In this document: positions 43,564 to 50,900 of the stretch, piece by piece
Position numbering within the stretch: the first letter of the stretch is position 1
Layout of the letters: each line of letters starts with the position of its first letter
From: Holophagaceae bacterium
GTDB lineage: Bacteria; Acidobacteriota; Holophagae; Holophagales; Holophagaceae
DNA: 59,480 nt
NCBI GenBank assembly: GCA_025361125.1
Contig: JANYBM010000056.1
Span: 1-59,480 of the forward strand
Direction: 5' to 3'
Translations under genes and position numbers: made by a program
The notes under the pieces: generated by a model
What the model was told of the DNA's origin: nothing
Seen by the model: only the letters and a program-made list of their open reading frames with translations
The model's database searches: none

Positions 43564-43970
43564 TAAAAAATCGGATCCCCAGGCTTGCGCTTCCAGGCTT
43601 CGGGGCGCTGTTTGGCGCCGTCCTGTTTGGGCTTGGCGGTCTTGGCGGCCTGAAGGGTTGTCATTAATAAATTGGAGCCAAGTGAATCCGCCGCGGCCCG
43701 GGTGAGGGTCTGCTTGACCGGGCCTTCTGCAACCAGTTCAAGTTCCGGCTTGGGCGCTTCGACTTTTTCTGCCTGGTCCTGAAGCCGCTTTTTGTACCAG
43801 GCCATGCGTTTGGGATCAATGGCGCGGGTCTTCTTGACCGTGCCGCCCTTCCGCAAGGCCAGTTTGGGTTTTGCCGGTTGTCGGTCTTCACGTAATTCTG
43901 ATTCAGGATTGGAGGCTTCCTCCAGGATCTTCGCCAGGTCCGCCAGGCCGCCAAGGGAACGCTTACTCAT
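43563..43970 (-). CDS. Small basic hypothetical protein
   Basis: The protein has 135 residues, rich in Lys, Arg and Ala, with no signal peptide. The N-terminus is SLGGLADLAKILEEASNPE, followed by a largely disordered, charged middle (KPKLALRKGGTVKKTRAI, MAWYKKRLQDQAEKVEAPK) and a basic tail (AWKRKPGDPIF). Such a sequence might bind nucleic acid, but no family is recognised. The frame continues upstream to 44273, antisense to a DUF2400 remnant; the ATG at 43968-43970 is chosen because sequence quality changes there. Its stop codon abuts the heptad array. Confidence 0.55.
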   Translation of the reverse strand: MSKRSLGGLADLAKILEEASNPESELREDRQPAKPKLALRKGGTVKKTRAIDPKRMAWYKKRLQDQAEKVEAPKPELELVAEGPVKQTLTRAAADSLGSNLLMTTLQAAKTAKPKQDGAKQRPEAWKRKPGDPIF

Positions 43971-44088
43971 GTGGTCTAAGGTCTCCATCTGGGGGCACGC
44001 GCCCCAACCCCTTAGCGTAGCGGGGGAAACCCTGTTGGCCAAGCCAACTTCCTGACTCAAGTACCGAAACCCCACACTGGATTCATGA

Positions 44089-44607
44089 AATCCAGCCTGG
44101 AAGCAGCTGGATCTTGAAAGTGGCGCGGGCCTGCAAGGACACCTGCTGCCACTGTCCGGTGATAGCGCGGATGCGGCCCTTGCACACCTGATGCGGCGAT
44201 TGCGGGCGCACCTGCCCCAGACCCATGGACTACGTTTCAACTTGCCGGACCCCCTGGAAGGGGCCTCCTGCAAGCGCTGGCGCCTATTCTTCCGCTGGAT
44301 GGTGCGGGATGGTTGGCCGGATTTCGGGCTATGGATCCGTTATTTCAAGTACCAGCTCGTCATACCCGTGGACATCCATGTGGCCCGCATCGCGCGCTAG
44401 AACGGGGTGTCCAGCCTTACGACACTTGATGGCCACAGGGCCACTGAGATCACCACCGCACTCAAGAAACGGAACCGCCAGGATCCGCTTAAATACGACT
44501 TCGCCAGCTCCCACCTCGGCATCCTCGGCGACTGCCCCGGCGTCCGCACCCTGCCCGGCTGCAAGCCCTGTCCGCTGGTGGGGATCTGCAAGGCAGGAAA
44601 GCTGTGA
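44089..44607 (+). pseudogene. DUF2400 (TIGR02757-like) remnant with in-frame UAG
   Basis: The frame at positions 1 modulo 3 encodes the C-terminal two thirds of a DUF2400-type protein: LPDPLEGASCKRWRLFFRWM, RDGWPDFGLW, YFKYQLVIPVDIHVARIAR, then an in-frame TAG at 44398-44400, then NGVSSLTTLDGHRATEI, RQDPLKYDFASSHLGI and a Cys-rich end (CPGVRTLPGCKPCPLVGICK). The family N-terminus, about 100-120 residues, is missing: a stop at 44086-44088 closes the frame and a minus-strand gene occupies that place. Truncation plus stop points to a pseudogene. The Cys cluster could bind a metal or Fe-S centre. Function of the family is not established. Confidence 0.75.
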
Positions 44608-44714
44608 GTCGAGAGCCGAGAGTTGAAAAGTTGAAAAGGAGAGAAGTTGAGGAGCTGAGAAGTCCAAGGCCGAGAGTTACAAACTGTTAACTCTTCGACT
44701 CTTCGACTCTTCGA
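44604..44714. repeat. Mixed 7- and 8-nt short-period repeat region
   Basis: From 44604 the units GTGAGTC, GAGAGCC and GAGAGTT (7 nt) pass to GAAAAGTT, GAAAAGGA, GAGAAGTT, GAGGAGCT and GAGAAGTC (8 nt), then back to 7. From 44691 the octamer CTCTTCGA occurs three times. The second block is roughly the complement in type of the first. It begins at the stop of the DUF2400 remnant. Confidence 0.7.
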
Positions 44715-44785
44715 TCCCTGATTCATTACTGCGCCGAAGGCGCAACTGGGCCCGGGCTGACCACGCTCGCGACCCTGCGGGTCGT

Positions 44786-44803
44786 GGAGCGCGCACTGCG
44801 CGC
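44786..44803 (-). repeat. 18-bp palindromic repeat core
   Basis: The reverse complement of these 18 bases (GCGCGCAGTGCGCGCTCC) is identical to part of the repeat inside the PLP enzyme gene (about 18353-18370). It is flanked by more hairpins, such as CGACCCTGCGGGTCG. Confidence 0.7.
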
Positions 44804-44892
44804 GCAGCGGGGCCCCGCAGGGAGCGAGTCCCTGGTGCCGTTCGCGAAGGCGCAGCCTGAGCGATGGTCAGCTGACGCCCAAAAGACCTCAA

Positions 44893-44970
44893 GGGCGGGT
44901 CCCCCGACCAAGAGGTGGGGGGTCCGGGGGGACGTAGCGAGCGAAGCGAGCAGGCGGTCCCCCCCGGATA
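44893..44970. repeat. GC-rich intergenic repeat, copy B
   Basis: This is an inverted, shorter copy of the element at 30049-30184. Shared parts are GACCAAGAGGTGGGGGGTCC, the GAGCGAAGCGAGCAGGCGGTC arm and the terminal CCGGATA. The 65 extra internal bases of copy A are absent. Confidence 0.75.
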
Positions 44971-44980
44971 CATATCAGGG

Positions 44981-45071
44981 GCCGGGCTGACCACGGCACT
45001 CGGGGGAACGACTTAGGGCTGCTTCTTCCGATCTGACCCGGTTCATCGCACCCCGATGCATGGGGCCCGGC
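44981..45071 (-). ncRNA. ffs: Small SRP RNA (4.5S type)
   Basis: On the minus strand the sequence contains GGGTCAGATCGGAAGAAGCA then GCC, matching the universally conserved SRP RNA apical core (GGTCAGG-CCGGAAGGAAGCAGCC, including the GGAA tetraloop and asymmetric loop). The ends pair: 5' GCCGGGC with 3' GCCCGGC, and further in GCATCGGGG with CCCCCGAGTGC, giving one long hairpin of about 91 bases. There is no Alu domain, so this is the small bacterial form, partner of Ffh in membrane targeting. Exact ends are estimated from pairing. Its 3' side abuts a repeat block that duplicates the last 14 bases. Confidence 0.92.
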
Positions 45072-45176
45072 TTGAAATCAGGGTAACCGGGAGCCTTGCT
45101 GGAACCAAAGGCTGCTCCCAAGTAGCTAGGAAATAAGGGCCTGCAAACGGCCTTCAAATAGTTTTCCATTCAGCCC

Positions 45177-45231
45177 TTGACACCCCCATATCTTGGGGTG
45201 ATCCTTTTCTTCCGACACAATCCCTTGAGGT
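45177..45231 (+). promoter_or_regulatory. Candidate promoter with two NrdR-like palindromes upstream of nrdJ
   Basis: CACCCC-N8-GGGGTG (45181-45200) overlaps a TTGACA at 45177-45182. A weaker imperfect palindrome, ACACAATCCCTTGAGGT (45215-45231), lies about 32 bases further, centre to centre, the spacing usual for paired NrdR boxes. The match to the NrdR consensus is only partial. No cobalamin riboswitch features were seen in the nrdJ leader. Confidence 0.35.
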
Positions 45232-45365
45232 TTTACCCTTTAGGCCAATCCATCAGCCACGTATATCGGCATAGTTCTGGATGATGCATGGGTGTCGTGG
45301 TTTTTCCGACTGATTCACCCCATCCCCCCCATCTCAGTTCATCCATAACCGTTCCGAGGGTCCCC

Positions 45366-48300
45366 ATGAAGATTGCGCGCCATTTTACCCGCGAAGGCCA
45401 GGAGCCTCTCGCGGGCATCACCTTCGTGCCCAGGGTCAGCAAGATCACCAAGCTGGATGGCACGGTGGTGTTCGAAGCCAAGGATGTGCTGGTGCCGGAT
45501 ACCTGGTCCCAAGTGGCCGTGGACATCCTGGCCCAGAAATATTTCCGCCGCAAAGGCATCAATGCCGCCAACGGTGGTGAGACCGATGCCCGGCAGGTCT
45601 TCCATCGTTTGGCTGGCTGCTGGCGTCATTGGGGCGAGACCCACGGCTACTTCAATACGCCCGACGATGCCCAGGCCTTCTACGACGAATTGACCTACAT
45701 GCTCGCCAAACAGATGTGCGCGCCCAATTCGCCCCAGTGGTTCAACACCGGCCTGCACTACGCCTACGGCATCTCCGGCCCGGCCCAGGGCCACAGCTAT
45801 GTGGACCCGGAAACCGGTCAAGTCAAGAAATCCACTTCCGCCTACGAGCGGCCTCAGCCCCACGCCTGCTTCATCCAAAGCGTGTCTGACGACCTGGTGA
45901 ACGAGGGCGGCATCATGGATTTGTGGACCCGCGAGGCCCGCATCTTCAAATACGGTTCCGGCACTGGCTCCAACTTCTCCAAGCTCCGCGGCGCCGAGGA
46001 ACCCTTGAGCGGCGGTGGCCGCAGTTCCGGCCTGATGAGCTTCCTGGCGGTGGGCGACAAGGCCGCCGGCGCCATCAAAAGCGGTGGCACCACGCGCCGC
46101 GCTGCCAAAATGGTGACCCTCGATCTGGACCACCCGGATATCGAAGCCTTCATTGATTGGAAGGTCACCGAAGAGCGCAAGGTCGCCATGTTGGCGGTGG
46201 GCAGCCAGTTGGTGAAGCGCCATTGGAATCTTATTTGCGAGTCTGTGGAAGGTTCCACCTCTAAAGACCCAGATCCCAAGACCAATGAAGCCCTGCGCCA
46301 TGCCCTGGCCCGGGCCAAGAAAGAAGGCGTCCCGGCTGCCTTCCTGAGCCAGTGCCTGGGCCGTCTTGCGGATGCGGACTTCGACCGCGACATCAAAGGT
46401 TACGACACCTCCTGGGACGGCGAAGCCTACGCCACCGTAGGCGGCATGAATTCGAACAACTCCGTGCGGGTGCCCGACTCTTTCATGCGGGCGCTGGAGA
46501 GTGATGGTTATTTCGAACTTAAGAACCGAACCAATGGCAAAACCGCCAAGAAGTTGCTGGCCAGGGATCTCTGGAAGAAGATCAACACCGCGGCCTGGAC
46601 CTGCGCTGATCCCGGACTGCAATTCGACACCACCATCAACGATTGGCACACCTGCCCCGAGGATGGCCGCATCAATGCTTCCAACCCCTGCTCGGAATAC
46701 ATGTTCCTGGACGATACCGCCTGCAACTTGGCGAGCTTGAACCTCTGCACCTTCCTGACGGACGATGGTGGTTTCGACCTGGTGGGCTACCGCCACGGCA
46801 TCCGGCTCTGGACCATCGTGTTGGAAATCAGTGTACTCATGGCCCAGTTCCCGTCCGAGGCCATCGCCAAGCTAAGCTACGATTTCCGCACACTAGGCCT
46901 TGGCTATGCCAATCTGGGTGCCATGCTCATGCGCATGGGCATCCCCTACGACAGCGTGGAAGGCACCCAGTGGTGCGCCGCCCTCACCGCCATCCTGACG
47001 GGCGATGCCTACGCCGCTTCGGCTGAAATGGCCGGCGAGCTGGACCCCTTCCCTGGGTATGAACGCAACAAGGAACACATGCTGCGGGTCATCCGCAATC
47101 ATCGCCGCGCGGCCTACAATGCCCCCTCCCACGAATACGAAGGCTTGAGCGTCATTCCCCAAGGGCTGGTGGGCACGGGCATTCCGAAATCCCTGTTGGA
47201 GGCCACCCGTGAAAGCTGGGACGCGGCGCTCATGCTGGGTCAATCCTTTGGCTACCGCAACGCCCAGGTCACGGTGTTGGCGCCCACAGGCACCATCGGC
47301 CTGCTCATGGACTGCGACACCACCGGTGTGGAGCCCGACTTTGCGTTGGTGAAGTTCAAGAAGCTCGCCGGCGGCGGCTATTTCAAGCTGGTGAACAGCG
47401 CCATCCCCGAAGCCCTGATGCGTCTGGGCTACGCCCCCAATCAAATCACAGATATCGAACGTTATGTGGTGGGTTGGTTGGAAATCACCGACGAGACCCC
47501 TGGCATCAGCCGCAAAGAGCTGTTGGCCAAGGGCTGGACCAGCGAGGAGCTCAATGCCATCGAGGAAAAACTCCCCACGGCCTTCGATCCCAGTTTCGTG
47601 CTGCCTTTGGAGCGCCTGGCCCGCGAGTTCGGCGAAGCCGCGTGCAATGTTTTTGTGCAGGCTCTCACCGGCACCATGACCGTGGAAGGCGCGCCGCATC
47701 TCCAGGACGAGCATCTGCCCATCTTCGATTGCGCCAACCGCTGCGGCCGCACGGGCCGCCGCTACATCGCGCCCGCGGGCCATCTGCGCATGATGGGCGC
47801 CTCACAGCCCTTCCTGAGCGGCGCCATCAGCAAGACCATCAACCTGCCGGGCGAAAGCACCGTGAAGGAAGTCGGCGAGATCTACGCAGCCTCATGGCAC
47901 CTGATGCTGAAGGCCGTGGCGCTCTACCGTGATGGCTCCAAGATGAGCCAGGCCATGGCCACCAGCCTGGACCTGCTGGACGGCCTGGAAGCCGCCGAGG
48001 AACTGGCGGACGAAGCCAAGGCCCCTGCCGCCAAGATCGAAGCCATGGCCGCGGCGCAGACCCACGCCCTGGCGCAACAAGTAGTTCGCACCTACCGCCG
48101 CCGCCTGCCCAACCGTCGCGGAGGCTACACCCAAAGCGCCACCGTGGGCGGCACCAAGATGTACCTGCGCACCGGCGAGTACGAAGACGGGCAACTGGGC
48201 GAGATCTTCCTGGACATCCACAAGGAAGGCGCCGCCTTCCGCGCGGTGCTCAACTGCTTCGCCATCGCGGTGTCCATGGGCTTGCAGCACGGCGTGCCGC

Positions 48301-48836
48301 TGGAGGAGTTCTGCGATGCGTTCCTGTTCACGCGCTTCGAGCCCAACGGCCTGGTGCAGGGCAGCGACACGGTCAAGTTCAGCACCTCGATCATCGATTT
48401 CGTGTTCCGCGAATTGGCCATCTCCTACCTGGGCCGCTACGAACTGGCGCAGGTGGAGCCCGAGCAGCTCATGAACCTGACCGCCAAACCCGAAACCCAC
48501 GCCCCCGGCATGGGCATCCCCGGCCGCAGCATCGAAACCACGCCAAGCCTGTTCCCGCCAGAAGCGAGCCTGGGCACCGCCACGGTCGCAGCCGCCCCGC
48601 CTGCCCCGGTACCGGCGCCATCACCGGTACCGACGCCAGCGATGGCCATGGCCGCCCAGCAGCGCACCGCCACCACCGGCATGCCCCACCAGTCCGCCGC
48701 CGCCGTCGCCGCCCGCATCGCCCGCGAAAAAGGCTACACCGGAGATCCCTGCCCCGAATGCGGCCACCTCACGTTGGTAAGGAACGGCGCCTGCATGAAG
48801 TGCCAGACATGCGGCGCGACGACCGGGTGCAGCTAG
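45366..48836 (+). CDS. nrdJ: Adenosylcobalamin-dependent ribonucleoside-diphosphate reductase (class II)
   Basis: The enzyme reduces ribonucleotides to deoxyribonucleotides with a radical from B12 and works with or without oxygen. The 1156-residue protein is the large NrdJ type. Seen in order: MCAPNSPQWFNTGLHYAYG, PHACFIQSVSDDL, the FKYGSGTGSNFSKLRG and SGGTTRRAAKMVTLDLDHP regions, NPCSEYMFLDDTACNLASLN with the active-site Cys and Glu of the barrel (NPCSE), LAPTGTIGLLMDCDTTGVEP, an Ala/Pro-rich linker near 1080, and a C-terminal zinc ribbon (CPECGHL, CMKCQTCGATTGC). The ATG at 45366 matches the family start; the frame is open to 45288. No nrdA/B or nrdD is in the window. Confidence 0.97.
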   Translation: MKIARHFTREGQEPLAGITFVPRVSKITKLDGTVVFEAKDVLVPDTWSQVAVDILAQKYFRRKGINAANGGETDARQVFHRLAGCWRHWGETHGYFNTPDDAQAFYDELTYMLAKQMCAPNSPQWFNTGLHYAYGISGPAQGHSYVDPETGQVKKSTSAYERPQPHACFIQSVSDDLVNEGGIMDLWTREARIFKYGSGTGSNFSKLRGAEEPLSGGGRSSGLMSFLAVGDKAAGAIKSGGTTRRAAKMVTLDLDHPDIEAFIDWKVTEERKVAMLAVGSQLVKRHWNLICESVEGSTSKDPDPKTNEALRHALARAKKEGVPAAFLSQCLGRLADADFDRDIKGYDTSWDGEAYATVGGMNSNNSVRVPDSFMRALESDGYFELKNRTNGKTAKKLLARDLWKKINTAAWTCADPGLQFDTTINDWHTCPEDGRINASNPCSEYMFLDDTACNLASLNLCTFLTDDGGFDLVGYRHGIRLWTIVLEISVLMAQFPSEAIAKLSYDFRTLGLGYANLGAMLMRMGIPYDSVEGTQWCAALTAILTGDAYAASAEMAGELDPFPGYERNKEHMLRVIRNHRRAAYNAPSHEYEGLSVIPQGLVGTGIPKSLLEATRESWDAALMLGQSFGYRNAQVTVLAPTGTIGLLMDCDTTGVEPDFALVKFKKLAGGGYFKLVNSAIPEALMRLGYAPNQITDIERYVVGWLEITDETPGISRKELLAKGWTSEELNAIEEKLPTAFDPSFVLPLERLAREFGEAACNVFVQALTGTMTVEGAPHLQDEHLPIFDCANRCGRTGRRYIAPAGHLRMMGASQPFLSGAISKTINLPGESTVKEVGEIYAASWHLMLKAVALYRDGSKMSQAMATSLDLLDGLEAAEELADEAKAPAAKIEAMAAAQTHALAQQVVRTYRRRLPNRRGGYTQSATVGGTKMYLRTGEYEDGQLGEIFLDIHKEGAAFRAVLNCFAIAVSMGLQHGVPLEEFCDAFLFTRFEPNGLVQGSDTVKFSTSIIDFVFRELAISYLGRYELAQVEPEQLMNLTAKPETHAPGMGIPGRSIETTPSLFPPEASLGTATVAAAPPAPVPAPSPVPTPAMAMAAQQRTATTGMPHQSAAAVAARIAREKGYTGDPCPECGHLTLVRNGACMKCQTCGATTGCS

Positions 48837-48854
48837 TAAGAATCAAAAAATAAT

Positions 48855-48895
48855 CACTACGCGGAGGGCAGCGGAGGGGCAGAGGGCAGCAGAGA
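48855..48895. repeat. Inverted repeat flank, left
   Basis: CACTACGCGGAGGGCAGCGG and following purine-rich bases match, inverted, 50076-50127 on the other side of the BRO-N gene. A related CTCCGCGTAGTG occurs at about 52783-52795. Confidence 0.6.
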
Positions 48896-49003
48896 AGTAT
48901 ATGACCTATTGGAAGTATGTCCTTTCCCCGCAATGAAATTGAAGGCCACTAAGGGTCACCCCTGCCACAAAAGGTAGCGGAGAAAAACCAAGGTTCTAGT
49001 TTC

Positions 49004-49033
49004 TTATCCGTGTTCATCAGTGTTCATCCGTGG
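49004..49033. repeat. Decanucleotide repeats
   Basis: Three 10-nt units: TTATCCGTGT, TCATCAGTGT and TCATCCGTGG. They lie between nrdJ and the BRO-N gene. Confidence 0.65.
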
Positions 49034-49083
49034 TTGAAAGGGCTTTTTTTTAGGTTTTTCATCCCCGTGAATCCCCGCTGTGG

Positions 49084-50007
49084 CTATGTTTTCTTGGATC
49101 GTGGTTTCTTGGCGGGTTTCTTCGCTGCCGGTTTCGCAGGATTCACTGGCAGGGTTCCCTTCGTTTTCATCGGTGGCAAGTAACTTTCACTGGAAACGAC
49201 CTTCTGGCCGGTTCGCGCTTCCAGATCCAATCGTGCCTTCCTTGCGATCCCGCCACCTGTCTTGGCCACGGACTTATTTTCCACCATCCCCTTGGCTTCA
49301 ACGCTTTCCGCGATTTGCCGAGTAGAAAGTTCGGCCAGTGCGGTGAAGATCAGCTCGGCTTCACTCATGTGATCGCGCAGGTTCTGGGTCTTGAGCCCCT
49401 TCATGCCCTTGTGCGCCTGCACGCTCACCTCGGCCCACTCCCGATGAATGATGTTGGTGAGGATGGCGAACTCCTCGCCCTTCTTGATCTCATGGGTGGC
49501 CCAGTAATCGGTGAGCTTGTTGCGGGTTTCTTGGCCCATCATTCGCTGTTGGATCCATTTTTCACTGCGCCCGTGCTTCTGCCAGGTTTCCCGTGCGCGG
49601 TCCAGGGAACGGGCTGGGTCTGCCATTTCCTGCATCCGCTCGTAGCCGACTTTGGCCAGCCAAAGCTTGATGGGTTCAGCTTTATGGCTCGGAACACTTT
49701 GCACAATTCTCAGCAGGGTTTCCGCGTTGGCCACATCGGTGAGGTATTGCTTGCCGTCGGCGGCGGTCAGTTTCAGTCGGTGACAAGTTGTCACCGACTC
49801 GCTGCCCTCCTTGGACAGCCGTTCTTTCAGCTTGTTCCAGTATTTCCGCGCGGTCTGGTAATCCGGCTGTTGTGTCAGAACTTGGACCACATCAATCACC
49901 GAAAAAAACCAAATCTCCTCTGCTTCGTCATACACACGGCGGATGGCATGCCCCTCGAAGATGGCGATGCGATCGTCAGAGTTAGAATTCTCGGCACTCA
50001 AGCTCAA
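49084..50007 (-). CDS. BRO-N domain protein, DinD-like
   Basis: The protein has 307 residues. The N-terminal domain (about 10-125) fits the BRO-N fold found in phage antirepressors: IRRVYDEAEEIWFFSVIDVV, ARKYWNKLKERL, TDVANAETLLRIVQSVPS. The rest resembles DinD, the DNA-damage-inducible protein: AEVSVQAHKGMKGLKTQNLR, DHMSEAELIFTALAELSTRQ and KTGGGIARKARLDLE. The last 20 residues are an Ala/Lys/Pro tail (AAKKPAKKPRSKKT) likely to bind nucleic acid. It has no phage neighbours but lies between inverted copies of a repeat, which hints at transfer as a cassette. No LexA-type box was identified. Confidence 0.82.
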   Translation of the reverse strand: MSLSAENSNSDDRIAIFEGHAIRRVYDEAEEIWFFSVIDVVQVLTQQPDYQTARKYWNKLKERLSKEGSESVTTCHRLKLTAADGKQYLTDVANAETLLRIVQSVPSHKAEPIKLWLAKVGYERMQEMADPARSLDRARETWQKHGRSEKWIQQRMMGQETRNKLTDYWATHEIKKGEEFAILTNIIHREWAEVSVQAHKGMKGLKTQNLRDHMSEAELIFTALAELSTRQIAESVEAKGMVENKSVAKTGGGIARKARLDLEARTGQKVVSSESYLPPMKTKGTLPVNPAKPAAKKPAKKPRSKKT

Positions 50008-50075
50008 CCCTTCTTCAGCAGCGTCCCGGCATAGGCCATGCAGCCTTCGTCATTATCCACATGAATCCAAGTTCA

Positions 50076-50127
50076 TCTTCCTCCGCTGCCCCCCGCTCTA
50101 TCCCCGCTACCCTCCGCGTGGTGTTTT
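50076..50127. repeat. Inverted repeat flank, right
   Basis: CTTCCTCCGCTGCCCCCCGC and CTACCCTCCGCGTGGTG form the inverted counterpart of 48855-48895. A looser copy (CTCCGGTACCGTCCGCGAGG) occurs near 50765-50785. Confidence 0.6.
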
Positions 50128-50136
50128 TAAGTTGCT

Positions 50137-50688
50137 TCAGCCCGCGTGCTGCTTCACCCAGGCGACATAGCGATCCATCCATTTCTGCATGAATTTGCGG
50201 CTGCCTTCGTTGATGTCCCCGGCTTCGTCGAAGAAACCTTCCTTGAACTGCAGGAACACTTCAGGCTGGCCCAGGGTGGGCACGTCCAGGGTCGCCAGGA
50301 TGTTGCGCAGGTGCTGCTGCGCCAGGGCGGTGCCGGTGGCGCCGGGGGACACGCCCACCATGCCCGCGGGCTTGCCCGCCCAGGAGCTCTTGCCATAGGG
50401 GCGCGAAGCGTGGTCGATGGCGTTCTTGAGTAGGCCGGGGATGGAGCGGTTGTATTCGGGCGTCACGAACAGGAAGCCATGGGACGCCTCCAGCTCGGCC
50501 TTGAGCCTCCGGACGCAGGGCCTCTGGTCGCCGTCCTCGTCCATATTGTAGAGCGGCAGGTCATCGATCCTCACTTGAGTGAACGTGAAGTCCGGGGGCG
50601 CCAGCTTGACGAGCGCATCCGCCAGCTTGCGGTTGAGGGACTCCTTGCGGAAGCTGCCGACGAGGACGGCTATCTGGTAATGGCTCAT
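50137..50688 (-). CDS. NADPH-dependent FMN reductase family protein
   Basis: The 183-residue flavodoxin-like protein has IAVLVGSFRKESLNRKLADA (FMN phosphate loop, residues 6-25), LPLYNMDED, FVTPEYNRSIPGLLKNAIDH (signature of the family) and GVSPGATGTALAQQHL. Members reduce FMN, quinones, chromate or azo compounds with NAD(P)H and protect against oxidative stress; the substrate here is unknown. The ATG at 50686-50688 has AAGGAG seven bases upstream and is chosen over an open extension to 50808. Confidence 0.93.
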   Translation of the reverse strand: MSHYQIAVLVGSFRKESLNRKLADALVKLAPPDFTFTQVRIDDLPLYNMDEDGDQRPCVRRLKAELEASHGFLFVTPEYNRSIPGLLKNAIDHASRPYGKSSWAGKPAGMVGVSPGATGTALAQQHLRNILATLDVPTLGQPEVFLQFKEGFFDEAGDINEGSRKFMQKWMDRYVAWVKQHAG

Positions 50689-50900
50689 GCGATCTCCTTG
50701 AAAAGCCGTGATGGATTTTGTTGGGCGATGCAGCCCCAGCAGCGATAGCCGTTCACCCATCTTCCTCCGGTACCGTCCGCGAGGTGGTTTTCTTCTGGGA
50801 TTTTTCAACTTCCATTCATCGGAAACGCAGCGTGGGTGGGCACCTTTCCTAAGACACCTACAATAGAGGTCTGTCCGTTCCCGCGTTTCTCTGGTTCCCC

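Larger units (their letters stand above)
44752..44995. mobile_element. Repeat block bounded by 14-bp direct repeats beside the SRP RNA gene
   Basis: CCGGGCTGACCACG occurs at 44752-44765 and again at 44982-44995, the latter being the 3' end of the SRP RNA gene. Between them lie 216 bases of hairpin-rich DNA, including the core shared with the PLP gene repeat (44786-44803) and repeat copy B (44893-44970). The arrangement looks like an insertion with target-site duplication. No transposase is encoded. Confidence 0.5.

Noticed and set aside
45072-45365. Cobalamin riboswitch in the nrdJ leader
   Set aside because: I found no B12-box or matching core in this stretch; only palindromes were seen.
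45339-46796. 485-residue antisense frame in nrdJ, and another at 46893-47783
   Set aside because: Both mirror GC-rich codons of nrdJ and show no motif or ribosome-binding site.
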